A stretch of 20,616 nucleotides of DNA. Source: Chara braunii (taxonomy: Eukaryota > Streptophyta > Charophyceae > Charales > Characeae). Below are positions 1 through 9,118 of this stretch, piece by piece. Under the pieces are notes generated by a model that did not search any database, was not told where the DNA came from, and saw only the letters and a program-made list of their open reading frames with translations. The DNA lies in the NCBI GenBank assembly GCA_003427395.1, contig BFEA01000601.1, forward strand, positions 171,160 to 191,775, in the 5' to 3' direction. The stretch's first letter is position 1; every line of letters starts with the position of its first letter. Made by a program: the position numbers and the translations under genes.

Positions 1-335
1 TAGCAGCTTGTGCGAGGAGGTCTGCAGAGTGCCCGAAGACGAAGTGGGCAGAGGAGTAGAGTGCAGCGATAGGTAGTGGCAGCTAGCGCTGCCATAGCTG
101 TAGCCTAGCATGTGTGTGTGTGAAGTGTGATACTGAGTGTTGCGTGTGGGACATCCAGGGTGATCCGGAGTGCGAACAGTGAGTTGTGTGGGCGCTCAGT
201 CGCCATAGCCAGTTTGAAGAGAACTCTTATGTGGATACGATATCTTGAGTACTGAGTGGGCGCCTGTCGCCAATTTGCTGTTTCGCTGTTTGCATACATG
301 ACAAGTTGAATAATCATAGTGTGATTTCAGGCGCC
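1..335 (+). repeat. 5' LTR remnant (R/U5 part) of element A
   Basis: This stretch resembles 6120-6335 of the 3' LTR in block order (GGAGGTCTGCA, a GT-rich microsatellite at about 111-124, GGGACATCCA near 148). It precedes the first Gag codons at 351. The window starts inside it, probably downstream of the TATA box, because the matching point in the 3' LTR lies after the TATA at 6042. A short internal near-duplication is visible at 187-205 and 254-272 (GTGGGCGC then GTCGCCA). I found no convincing PBS, so the right edge is uncertain by tens of bases. Confidence 0.6.
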
Positions 336-350
336 ATAAATAAGGGCGAA

Positions 351-2190
351 AATGGAGAAGATAGTGACAAAGTGGGTGGCCAATCTGTCCCTATGGGAGG
401 AAGAGGAAGCATTTTTTGCTAATCCCTCAGGCAGAGAGGGAGGCTTTCGCAAGGGAGATAGGAGCGGTTGAAAACCCCTTGCAGCGACAGACGATGGAGG
501 ACGAGAAAAAGTTGAAATGGAAGTTGTGCCTTACTAGGAAAAGGAGGAGGCGATTGGCGGCGGCCGAGACGATGGACAAGGACTTGAGGACCGCTGAAGA
601 GCAAAGGGGGGGCAGCACCGACCAACCTCAAGCAGCAAATACAAATTTTGTCCCAGAATATGGAGATAGTGTTGCTGGCCCAACAGGAACAGTTGCGTTA
701 CCTAAGAGGCCATGATATTGCCCTGCAGTCCATGCGCACAGGTTTTAAAGATTTTGCGAGGGATATGATGATGCATGTGGGCACTCAGTTGCATGCGGCT
801 ATGGAAGGCACTGAGAGGTTTTGCGTCGGTGCCATTGAAGGTGCCAAGCTAGCTGCCTCAAAGGAGGAAGAGGCACGACCCAATCGCGAGCGTATTAAGG
901 CTAGATTCCCTTAGCCGTATGGAGGAAAGAAGTGAGAGGATTTTGATAATTGGGAAGCTAATATTAACTCTATCCACCTCCAACTTATCCCAGACTGAGA
1001 AGCAAGTTCTTGTGGCATTCAAGGCGTTGAAGGATGAAGCGGTCAACTTTGCTAGGTCGCTTGCTCATGCTGCCAACTACGACAATGATATGGTCACACA
1101 CTCCTCCCTTACTCACCTGAACGAATTCCTGACTGACCTCCGAGACCGATTTGCTGATGTCACTAGGAGCCTCAGACAAATTGCAGACAATCCACTCGCG
1201 ACAGTGGAGGAGTGCTAGAGCACTCAAGGTCACCATGGATGAATTAGTCGTTGTCCCTCGACATGGGGTTATTGAGCCCCAACTGGTCGAATTATTATTT
1301 CGCGCCATGCTTGAGACTCTGCACGGGCACTTCTTCGATAAGAAGCAACAACCCAACATCATGGCAACATGACGTATGATACCTGTAGCAGAAAGGTTGT
1401 TGCGTACGAGGCCTAGTCCACGCCAGCTACCACTTTCTGGCATAAGGATCTTGACAAGGGCAAAAAGTGGAAAGGTAGTCAAGTCAAGGCTAAAGATAGC
1501 CTAATTCTTACGTAAGATGAGGGTGGTCTGGAGGAGGTTCCCTACAGTGAGATCGAGTGGGGCCTCGAGAAGGAGGACACTGGTGGAGGTCAGGGTAGGA
1601 CTTGCGCTGTTGTCGCAGCCGGAGGGAGGCCGCAAGGAAGAGGGAGAGGTCAGGGCGAAGGGGGCCGACCCTCTGGTGGTCGAGGACATGGTAGCCAAAG
1701 GGTCGGCGACGGATAAGGCTGCCAAGAGGGAGGAAGGGGTCAAGGTCCCCCGTTAAACCGTCCACGTTCCAATCGGTCACCTCCCAAAAGGGGTGAATGG
1801 CCCCCTGGTCTGCCTCAAGGCAGGCTCTGGGAAACCTTGGGCATAAAAAAGAAAGACCGGCAGGATAGGATAGATAATTTGCAATGTCTGTTTTGTGATG
1901 ATCGAGGGCATATTGTCAAAATTTGTCCTAAATATAGGAATGCCCAAAAAGTTGCTGCACAATCAGCAAAAGGCAACCGCTGGTAGGGTAGCAACTGCCC
2001 TTAGCCCTATGCCATGTGGAGATGAGTGTGCACGCCAAGTAAAAACTCCCAACCCACGTGTGTCTACGACAGAGGTTGCTGGCCAGCGTCTAGCTAGCTG
2101 TCCCGAGACTGCTTGTGTTAAAGTCTCTCTAGACGCTTCCCTCACAGGGCTTGCAGAAGAGTTGAAGGAAAGGATGCCAGCCTAGGCCAA
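351..2190 (+). pseudogene. gag: Gag polyprotein of element A (broken)
   Basis: The ATG at 351 opens a frame beginning MEKIVTKWVANLSLWEEEEA. It shifts near 415 into a Lys/Arg-rich, probably helical stretch (416-715), then passes through frame 3 (648-914), frame 1 (919-1218) and frame 2 (1151-1372). The middle part (YDNDMVTHSSL, FADVTRSL, LHGHFFDKKQQPN) looks like a helical capsid region, but I cannot match it to a named Gag family by eye. From about 1620 to 1740 the frame reading into the zinc knuckle is Arg/Gly-rich (GRPQGRGRGQ, GGRGHG), as in nucleocapsid RNA-binding tails. That frame has a TAA at 1714-1716. A CCHC knuckle follows at 1885-1926. Past it the frame shifts again to 1895-2185, ending in TAG. 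With at least five frame changes, no intact Gag can be made. Confidence 0.7.
1885..1926 (+). other. CCHC zinc knuckle of Gag A (intact)
   Basis: Frame 1 reads CLFCDDRGHIVKIC, an exact C-x2-C-x4-H-x4-C pattern. This is the nucleocapsid zinc knuckle that binds retroelement RNA. It lies directly downstream of the RG-rich stretch in the same frame, so the two together form the nucleic-acid-binding end of Gag. Confidence 0.85.
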
Positions 2191-2198
2191 GATGAAGA

Positions 2199-2657
2199 AA
2201 GACGGGAAAGGGCAGCTAGTATTGGTAGATGAAGTTTTTAGTGGCAGGGTAGGGGCCCTTAGTCATCCGTAGCTACATTAGCCATAGAGCGTTAAGGAAG
2301 CTCAATTTGGAAGTCCAAAAGTTGGATGAGCCCATAGTCATCATCCTTGCAGACATTCGCAAAATGCGAATCGAGGATTACGTCAAGGGAGTCCATGCAT
2401 ATTTGCGCCTAGAACAAGATGGAAAGGTAGAGAGAGTTCTCCATTCCCTGACTCTCCTCGTAGAGGACAATCTGCCCTTTGATATGGTCCTAGGAATGGA
2501 CTGGGGAGAGGCAGCAGGAGCCACACTGCACCTAAGACAGCATGAGTGTAGGCTTCCTAGTCCCTCAGGTGGTGTCAAGACGGCCTGCCTGTTCCATGTC
2601 TCAGGAGTAGATAACTCCTTGGCACATTGCTGCCTCAGTGCTCCCGCGTTCACGTGA
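2199..2657 (+). pseudogene. Retropepsin-like aspartic protease of element A, active-site motif lost
   Basis: Frame 3 reads RSYISHRALRKLNLEVQKL at about 2268-2324 and LPFDMVLGMDW at about 2472-2504. These are the segments that follow the D(S/T)G motif and form the C-terminal part of gypsy proteases (the L-G-M-D-W box precedes RT in this superfamily). Upstream, frame 2 gives the strand before the active site (GQLVLVDEVFSGRVGAL), ending near 2261. The D(S/T)GA motif that should lie between VGAL and RSYIS is absent, and the frame changes at the same point. A small deletion there is the simplest explanation. The TGA at 2655-2657 interrupts the frame, which then continues into RT. Confidence 0.7.
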
Positions 2658-2660
2658 TTA

Positions 2661-3650
2661 GTGAAGGAGCAGCAGTTAGAAGAGCAGGTCTTTGTGGCCT
2701 ATGTCAGACCAATCAGTGAGCCTAAGAAAGAAGAGCCCACCAACCCACTTATTGCCAAGTTATTGGAAGAGTGTGCAGACCTATCAAAGGCTGCATTAGG
2801 AGTAGTTTGGCGGCCTATCCAACACCGCATTGAGATAGAGCCCGACAATAAGACTCCCAAAGGAGCAGTGTACGGAATGTCTCCCCAAGAGTTGGAGAAG
2901 TTGCGCAAGCAGCAAGACGAGCTCCTCGAGAAGGGACGGATTAGGCCCAGTTCGTCTCCATTTGGAGCACCTGTTCTCTTTGTCCCCAAGAAAGAGGGAG
3001 AGCTGAGAACGTGCATTGACTATAGGGGTCTCACCGACGTTACCGTAAAGCAGAACCACTGCCCCGTATTGATGGTCTGTTGGATCGGGTGCAGGGCTGC
3101 AAGTACTTCTGAAAGATAGATTTGAAGTCAACGTACCACCAAATACAGGTTCACCCTGATGATCAATACAAAACGGCGTTCAAGACTAGATACGGGCACT
3201 ACGAGTTTATAGTCATGCCCTTTGGACTAACCAATGCGCCAGCCACATTTCAACGTTGTATGAATGATGTGTTTAGGTCGTGGTTAGATACAATTGTAGT
3301 TGTTTACTTAGATGATGTTTTGATTTTTAGTAAGACCCTGCAGGAGCACGAGGCTCATCTGAGGCAGATCTTGGAAAAGTTGCGCGAAGTAAATTTCAAG
3401 ATCAACGCAAAGAGGTGCAAATGGGCCAAGACAGAGGTTTTGTACTTGGGCCACGTATTAGATGGTGATGGCATAAGGCCTGAGGACAACAAGATCGCAA
3501 CGATCAAAGACTGGCCAACCCCGCATACCCTCACAGAATTGAGGCCATTCTTAGGACCGACCAACTATCATCGAAAGTTCGTGAGGAACTTCTCTGCAAT
3601 CGCTGCTCCCCTTCACAAACTGCTAAAGAAAGAGGCAGCGGGCATTGATA
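2661..3650 (+). pseudogene. pol: Reverse transcriptase of element A (two frames)
   Basis: Frame 3 (2661-3060) has the N-terminal fingers: [20 protein letters not shown], then [20 protein letters not shown] and CIDYRGL. A frameshift near 3060 moves to frame 2, with [12 protein letters not shown], a TGA at 3110-3112 where this family normally has a small residue, and then [11 protein letters not shown] (motif A, catalytic Asp present). MPFGLTNAPATF follows, and the YLDD catalytic box is at 3305-3316. GHVLDGDGIRPED and LRPFLGPTNYHRKFV mark the thumb/connection. The open frame 3122-3676 gives 184 clean residues, so the palm is well preserved although the gene is broken. Confidence 0.9.
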
Positions 3651-4060
3651 GAGTACCAAGTTTTCAAGGTAGCTGACCCATCCTTACCCTTTATTGTTAC
3701 AACTGATGCGAGTTAGTATGGTATTGGTGGTCTTAAAGCGAAGATGATGGCAATGGGTACAGACCCGTAGCGTTCATGTCCGCTAGGTTGTCTTCAGAGA
3801 AGGTAGCAATATCCACCTATGAGAGGGAACTTTACACTCTCAGGCAAGCATTAGACCGCTAGAGAGACTACTTCCTTGAGAGGCACTTCAAAGTCTATTC
3901 AGGCCACGAGACATTGAGGTAGCTGAAGACGCGGGCCAAGATGACACCTAAGCTTACTAGGTGGGCCGCCGAGATAGACCAGTTCGACTTCGAGCTCAAG
4001 CCAATCAAATGGAAGTATAACGTAGTTGTCGATGCCCTTCGTAGGAGAGCCGACTACTTT
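3651..4060 (+). pseudogene. pol: RNase H domain of element A (broken)
   Basis: VADPSLPFIVTTDAS at about 3668-3713 carries the first catalytic Asp. TAG at 3714-3716 follows in place of the Gln usual in DASQYGIG. After a frameshift near 3735, the next frame reads RPVAFMSARLSSEKVA and TYERELYTLRQAL (second acidic residue), then the family's DHETLRW region with TAG at 3860-3862 and 3920-3922, both where Trp is expected. ADYFGV near 4050-4065 matches the end of the tether between RNase H and integrase. The domain removes the RNA template strand during reverse transcription. Confidence 0.8.
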
Positions 4061-5270
4061 GGAGTTATAGGGTCAAGACTTGCAGCACGCATACGCGCAG
4101 GACCCTATCTATAGTGACCTCCTTAAGAGAGTCAAGGAGGACCCACTACTGCACCACTAATGGGTTATGGTTTGAGAAGACAGGCGTCGTAGATCAGCTT
4201 TGCATTCCCAACAACGAAGAGATCCGCAGTCAAATCTTAGGGGAATGTCACGACACAGAAAGGCACTTCGGTTGGCAAAAGACATTAGCCAACCTGATAC
4301 GTGCCTAGCATGGCCCGACATGAAAGCTGATCGCATGGAGTATGTGCACAGTTGCAAGGTATGTCGGCGCAATAAAACTTCGATGTGAGCCCCGTTGGAT
4401 CTTCTCACACCCTTGCCTATCTCATCAGGACCCGGAGACTCTGTGTCCATTGATTTCATGGATGTTGGGGTCAGGAGTAGGCATGGCAAGAGCCAAGTCA
4501 TGGTTGTAGGTCACCGATTTAGCAAGTATGAAGTTTTTGTTCCTTTGCCCTTTGAGGCACACACAGAGCTAGTGATAGAGAAGTTTTTCGATCATCGGGT
4601 CAGTGATCATGGTTTACTGCTGTCGATAGTCAGTGACAAAGACACCAGGTTCACTAGTCAGAACTGGCATGAGATATGAGAGTCTATGGTTCTAAGTTGT
4701 TGATGTCATCTGGCCGTCGTCCAAAGACAAACGGTATGATTGAACAAATGAACAAGATCCTGCAACAAGTTCTCATAATGTACATTAGACCAGATCAAGT
4801 CAATTGGGATGAGATGCTCCCAAAGGTAGCCAATGCTTACAATAACAACATTCATCTAGCCACCTGTCGCACTCCCAACGAGTTACACAAGCCCTTTAGA
4901 CTGCGTAGACCGTTTGAGGGACTAAACAGGGACCAGATTCAGAGGCTACCACCCGGTACTAGGGAGTTCGCACTACAACACAACAAGGAAATTGCCAAAC
5001 TGGTAGATAACCTCAGGAAGGCCCAACATAGCATGATATAGCAAGCTAACAAACATTGTCGGCCGTCACAATTTCAAGTAGGCAACCTTGTCTAGGTCGT
5101 GTCCAAAGAGTTTACTCCTGAGGAGAACATCTCACACAAACTATTGCCTGCATATAGAGGACCGTGACCAGTTCTAGAAGTCGAAGGCGAAGACAGATGA
5201 CCGTTCTACACAATAGAAATTTCAGCACACCTCCACACCTACCCAGTTTTCCATGCGTCGAAGTTGTTGC
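4061..5270 (+). pseudogene. pol: Integrase of element A (broken)
   Basis: The HHCC zinc-binding domain is split over two frames: GECHDTERHFGW (frame 1, 4240-4280) and SCKVCRRNK (frame 3, about 4350). A TGA lies at 4386-4388. The DDE core follows, with SIDFMD (first Asp, about 4450), SDKDTRFTS (second Asp, about 4630), a stop plus frameshift at 4677, then RRPKTNGMIEQ (Glu, frame 2, about 4745). The C-terminal part reads SQFQVGNLV, TAG at 5093-5095 where Trp is expected, and the GPY/F-type motif GP followed by TGA at 5165-5167. YPVFHASKL near 5245-5275 ends the domain. The catalytic acidic triad is visible, but the frame is broken at several places. Confidence 0.85.
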
Positions 5271-5565
5271 CTTGCACTACAGTCAGCAATACCCAACAAG
5301 AAGATCCATGATCCCTCCAGATATGGATGGAAGGTACGAAATTGACGACATAGTAGATGAAGATATATTCAGGACAAGAGGTAGAGGCCGTCCACAGAAA
5401 CAGTATAAAGTCAGATTTGCCTACCGAGAGCCCGAGGACGATCACCGGTTTACGAGAACAAAACTTCTAGAAACAGCTCCCGACATAGTTCGTGCCTATG
5501 AAAGAGCTAAGAAAAGTACAGATCCAGCTATGGATTCAATTATTCTCGAAGGACCTAGAATTTAG
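5271..5565 (+). pseudogene. Chromodomain-like C-terminal tail of element A with embedded AT-hook-like motif
   Basis: Frame 1 (open from 5164 to 5565) reads MDGRYEIDDIVDEDIF, then RGRGRP at 5377-5394, then QYKVRFAYREPEDDHRFTR and LLETAPDIVRAYER. The order YEIDDIVD, QYKVRF, TR-LL-APDIV-YE follows the strand and C-terminal helix pattern of chromovirus integrase chromodomains. The usual WKGY and TWEP aromatic positions are replaced, so methyl-lysine binding by the normal aromatic cage is doubtful. RGRGRP sits where the loop between the first two strands would be and resembles an AT-hook core. The frame ends at a natural-looking TAG just before the LTR. Confidence 0.6.
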
Positions 5566-5576
5566 GCCGGCGGGAG
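5565..5576 (+). promoter_or_regulatory. Candidate polypurine tract of element A
   Basis: A G-rich stretch ending GGCGGGAG abuts the TG that I take as the 3' LTR start, where plus-strand synthesis would be primed. Pyrimidines inside it make it a poor tract. The call rests mostly on position. Confidence 0.35.
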
Positions 5577-5786
5577 TGAAACAATTTTCACCTTTGAGGT
5601 AGCACTTGCAGATCCCAGAGCTCGATCCCTAAACCTTGCCCTTACCCGTGTATAGTACCGATGACCCGTGTGTGCTTGTACCCACAACCTATGTTTTGAA
5701 AGCAGCCTGTTTGTTGTTGTGGGTAGGGTGGTTGTCGGGTCTTGAACCGTAGGTCTGTACGTTAGAGGTCTTAGCAGTGTTGGGAG

Positions 5787-5846
5787 TCGTAGCGGCTACA
5801 GTGTTGAAAGGTCAAGTCATAGCTGCTACAACACTAAGGGGTCAAG
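5787..5846 (+). repeat. Two imperfect 30-bp tandem units in U3 of element A
   Basis: Units 5787-5816 and 5817-5846 both begin TC(G/A)TAGC and end GGTCAAG. I count about 22 of 30 identical positions. U3 tandem units often carry enhancer elements in LTR retrotransposons. That role is inference here. Confidence 0.55.
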
Positions 5847-6041
5847 CCACAGTCTTCCGAAGTTCTGAAACTGGCCCTTCGTGAGTCATAGTAGTCAGTC
5901 CGGAGGCAAGTGGTCAAGTGAGCAATCTCACCTTGCTTAGTCAGCGATACACAGTCCCAATCGCACCTTGTCAAGTTAGCAAGTACCATGTGTGTGCACC
6001 CCGGGCCCGGTGGAGAGGGGCAGACCAGCGACAATCCCAAG

Positions 6042-6049
6042 TATAAATA
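6042..6049 (+). promoter_or_regulatory. TATA box of the element A LTR
   Basis: TATAAATA lies in the 3' LTR about 465 bp from its start. A pyrimidine-rich segment about 25-35 bp downstream (6065-6082) could hold the transcription start. This fits a U3/R boundary near 6075. Confidence 0.6.
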
Positions 6050-6335
6050 AAGAGGCAGCGATCAGTCAATCATTCATTCTGCCTGTGAGCCATGCGAAAG
6101 TGCTGTCGAAGTGTCTTGTGTGTGGAGGTCTGCAGGTGCCCGTTACCATAGCCAATAGTTAGTCAGTAGAAGAGAGAGACGGCGGCCATAGCGGCCAAGT
6201 CAGCAGGATAAGAGTGTTAGTAGGTGTGTGTGTGTACATGTGTGTGTGTGATGTGAGTGTGTGCGGGACATCCAAGGAGATCCAAGGTGTGTGTATGAAC
6301 AAGTTAGAGTACAGAGGTCGGTCATAGGCTGTCAC

Positions 6336-6750
6336 GCGGGGATCCCCGGGGCCCAAGCCAGGGTAGGGGTTTCAACCCCGAATCCCCGCCACGGGGCTAC
6401 CCGTCCCCCGCCCCCGCCAAAACACCCCCTCCCATGCCCCAACCCCGCCGCCCCGGCTCCCAGCCTCCATCTGGGCAGACCCGAAGAACTGCCAAACAAA
6501 AGCAGCGACACGGATCTTACAGATGCACCTGGAAACATATGTAGCAGAAAACCTGTCGCCGGGGGCACAGGCCATAGTTTCCGTGACATCGGGCCCCAAA
6601 AAAATTGCCCTGAGGGACGTATACATCCACTTTGACTCAGCCAAGGATGCTGGCCTGAAGTGGCATACCCACTCTCAACTCTTGGAACTGCAGACGGTTA
6701 AGATCAGGCCCAGCGAGAGCGGGACAAAGCAGGGCGTCCAAAAATGACTA
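6336..6750 (+). pseudogene. GC-rich 5' part of the LINE, possible ORF1-like or N-terminal coding region
   Basis: The first 140 bp are very C/G-rich (runs of CCCC and GGGG), encoding Pro-rich peptides in one frame. A 74-codon frame at 6523-6747 begins MHLETYVAENLSPGAQAIVS and contains RDVYIHFDSAKDAGLKWH. It ends in TGA about 180 bp before the endonuclease. I do not recognise the domain. Position and orientation suggest an ORF1 C-terminus or a linker before the endonuclease. No CCHC motif is visible in it. Confidence 0.4.
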
Positions 6751-6925
6751 AGTGTTATTCTTAGGCTGGGCTTACTGGCGGGTACAACTGGGTGGGACTG
6801 GGAACAATTACCGCGGACCTGTCTAGGGACCTGAAGACCAGCAGGATTAAATGGACCTGGTCAAAGTGATGTACGGAAAGGATCGTATTTGGAATCAATG
6901 CCAGCAGGCAGCGGACTTGGATCTG

Positions 6926-7850
6926 CGGTCCCTAAACGTTAATGGCCTAGCATCCTTCAAAATGGACAAACAAAATGCAATATGGGATCTGATGAGAGGG
7001 GTGGGGGGTAGGAATTGGCCGGATTAGGCATGCATCCAAGAAACACATCTAATGGACACCTCGGAACACAACCGCATTCATAAGATGATATGGCTGATGA
7101 TATGGCCATACAAGGCATTTAGGGCACACGCCCCGAGACCAGGGAGCGCAGGGGTGGCTATCTGGACTCCCCCAGAATCCCAGGCGGACCCGGTCCATTG
7201 GGTGGTTGATCGGGAAGGGGGCCAATGGGTGTCAATCTTGGTCGCGTTGGAATTGGAGATTGTTTGTATTCTCTGCATCTATGCCCCAGGGAAGGAGGCC
7301 GATGGGTGAGAAGGGTGTTTTTCAAGAGCCTGAAACCACAAATCCCTGATGGGGTAACGGTTATTGCAGCAGGAGACTGGACCACTGGATGGACTGGTGG
7401 GCGACACCCTTCCCCGTCCCCGTCATAAATAGAGGAGGACGAACGAATGATAGAAAATTTATGTCTCTCACTAAAGGTCTTCGATTCCTTCCTAAAACTT
7501 AACCCAAACACCCGATTCTATTCATGTTTACGTAAAATCGGGACCGACACCCAATCGAGGTCAATAATCGACCTATTTCTAATTTCGGAGGATATGGGGG
7601 GATCACTGCTATTGGCGGCAATCTTACCAGCTAGCCCACATCCGGACCTTGATCATAAAATGTGTACCATAATCTTGTCGCTCCGCAAGAAACCCCATCA
7701 TGGGCCTAGCTTCTACAAACTCAACGTAACTACCCTGCAACATAAGTCTTTTCAAAATTATATCGAGGACTATTGGAAGTACTGGCACACACAAAAAAAA
7801 CACATACCGCATGAAACCCACTGGTTCAACAACAGACTTCTATACCTGGG
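6926..7850 (+). pseudogene. APE-type endonuclease of the LINE (broken)
   Basis: Frame 2 reads RSLNVNGLASF (the Asn box that starts these domains), TAG at 7025-7027, CIQETHL (catalytic Glu), GSAGVAIW and ICILCIYAP. A frameshift near 7305 moves to frame 1: FFKSLKPQIPDGVTVIAAGDW, where the usual GD(F/W)N reads GDWT, so the Asn is replaced. A TAA at 7426-7428 is followed by SIIDLFLIS and HPDLDHKM, which keeps the final Asp-His pair. The APE fold nicks target DNA for target-primed reverse transcription. The stops and the missing Asn mean this copy is dead. Confidence 0.8.
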
Positions 7851-7856
7851 TAAAAG

Positions 7857-8150
7857 ATGCAAGGAATACTCAAAGCTGTCAGCGGCTCGAAAGAATCAAC
7901 AGGAATGAAAGCTCATAACCGTCTCCAACTACTCGAACAACAAGATCCCGACAACCCTCAAGAGTCAAGTGGCTCCAAACGACCAGCCCGAATTCAATCC
8001 CTACAACAACAACTCCAGATCTTCACAACACAACGCACGGAAGGAGCACGTATTAGGGGACGATTGGCACGTCATGAAACTGAAGGGACAATGAACAAAG
8101 AATTCTTCAGCCCCTTATATCTTGAATTCAATCCCTGTTGTGGAGAGGTA
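7857..8150 (+). pseudogene. LINE pre-RT segment ending at the RT deletion junction
   Basis: Frame 3 encodes a Gln-rich helical stretch (SLQQQLQIF) and ARIRGRLARHETEGTMNKEFF. A basic segment like this, with an N-K-E-F-F box, normally lies just before the RT fingers in LINE ORF2 proteins. Within about 40 bp the sequence passes directly to the post-RT region, so fingers and palm are gone. The junction lies between about 8110 and 8150. Confidence 0.6.
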
Positions 8151-8155
8151 ATAGT

Positions 8156-9118
8156 GAGCTTCCAAATGTGATAAGTAGGGTTGCCTGGTCGTCAGTGATC
8201 CAACATAAAGACAAGGGGGAGAGGGGCATTCTAGACCCGGATAATTAGGTGGCTGCGCTGCTGGTACAATGGGTCAGAAGATTGGTATTTACGCAAGACC
8301 TCCCTTGGTATACCCTGGCACTAGAGCAGATTGCTGAGCTGGCACCTGAAGCGCCAAGAGGTGTGGATCCCCTGGCCTGTCTGGAGGACCACTATTGGCC
8401 CATACCACGACGACCTCGGGCCGACAGGGACTCCGCCCGGGGCGCAGCAAGAAGCAACCTGGCCAGAGATGACTTATGGTCTCGAGTGCTGAGGGCTTGG
8501 CGCGAGCTACCATTGCCAAAAAAAAACCTGCCGAGTAGATGGGAAGAGATGATGAGGCAACCCCTCCTTTGGCAACAGAAATATTACTGACAGAAATGGG
8601 AGGGTGCACCGCAATTCGAACCCCCATGGAGCAGCTGGGTCAGAAACGACATAGTGAGGATCAAAGATATATGGGACTCGACAAACAGAGACTGGAAAAC
8701 GGTGCCACAGTTGAAGGCCCATCTGAGGTATTGCCATGATATTGAAAGGAACTTAGAAACGCTGATCTTTGATCTCCCTCTTGACTGGGTGCGTATTCTT
8801 CGAAAAGGACCACAGCTGACAGAAGGAGACTGGGTCGCAGTCCCGGACAACTCGGAGAGCATGGGCAACGTGGTGGAACTGCGGGCACACGAATCCTTGG
8901 TCAGCCTCTTCCACAAGGGAAAGGGCAACACTCTCACCAGGTACACTCCGGACGCGGTGAGGTGGTGGAGGAATGAGGAACTGCATAGAATCCGGGTGAG
9001 ACATAAAGATGAATGGCCCACATTTCTCCCCAGAACCCCCCTTGCTGAACTGCCCTTCGACCCGGAAGAGTGGCACTGGACACCTGGACGAAGAATGACA
9101 GACGAAGTCTGTCAGTGA
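8156..9118 (+). pseudogene. LINE post-RT (thumb/connector) region, 5' flank of the RT core deletion
   Basis: Frame 2 is readable for the whole interval apart from TAG at 8246-8248 and TGA at 8588-8590. It starts LPNVISRVAWSSVIQ, then GERGILDPDN, the stop, and VAALLVQWVRRLVF. This matches the post-palm segment of LINE RTs, where a Gly-rich GGLGI-D box is followed by ALL-KW. Next come an Arg-rich linker (IPRRPRADRDSARG), SRWEEMM, and a long acidic and aromatic segment (NRDWKTVPQLKAHLRYCHD, LPFDPEEWHWTPG). No YADD/FADD box occurs anywhere. A frameshift near 9100 leads into the next segment. Confidence 0.65.

Larger units (their letters stand above)
1..6335 (+). mobile_element. Element A: degenerate Ty3/gypsy LTR retrotransposon, 5' end cut by window
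   Basis: The domain order is gag, protease, RT, RNase H, integrase, chromodomain-like tail, which is the Ty3/gypsy order with integrase after RNase H. It is flanked by related LTR sequence at the window start and from 5577. The LTR pieces share blocks in the same order: GGAGGTCTGCA at 16-26 and 6124-6134, a GT-rich run, then GGGACATCCA. They are clearly diverged outside these blocks, so the element is old. The coding region changes frame many times and holds a dozen or so in-frame stops. The right edge near 6335 is where LTR similarity fades and GC-rich LINE sequence begins, so that edge is approximate. Confidence 0.85.
5577..6335 (+). repeat. 3' LTR of element A, right end lost or interrupted
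   Basis: It starts with TG immediately after the end of the coding region and the G-rich tract. It contains a U3 with short tandem repeats, a TATA box at 6042-6049, and an R/U5 part related to positions 1-210. Similarity to the 5' LTR fades near 6335, where GC-rich sequence assigned to the LINE begins. The missing end of U5 was not found downstream of the LINE tail. Confidence 0.65.

Noticed and set aside
256-273. PBS of element A at TGGGCGCCTGTCGCC
   Set aside because: It resembles a TGGCGCC-type PBS only with insertions, and it is one of two near-copies inside the LTR (187-205, 254-272).
985-1482. 165-codon minus-strand ORF
   Set aside because: It is antisense to the gag region of element A, with no motif or start context to support it.
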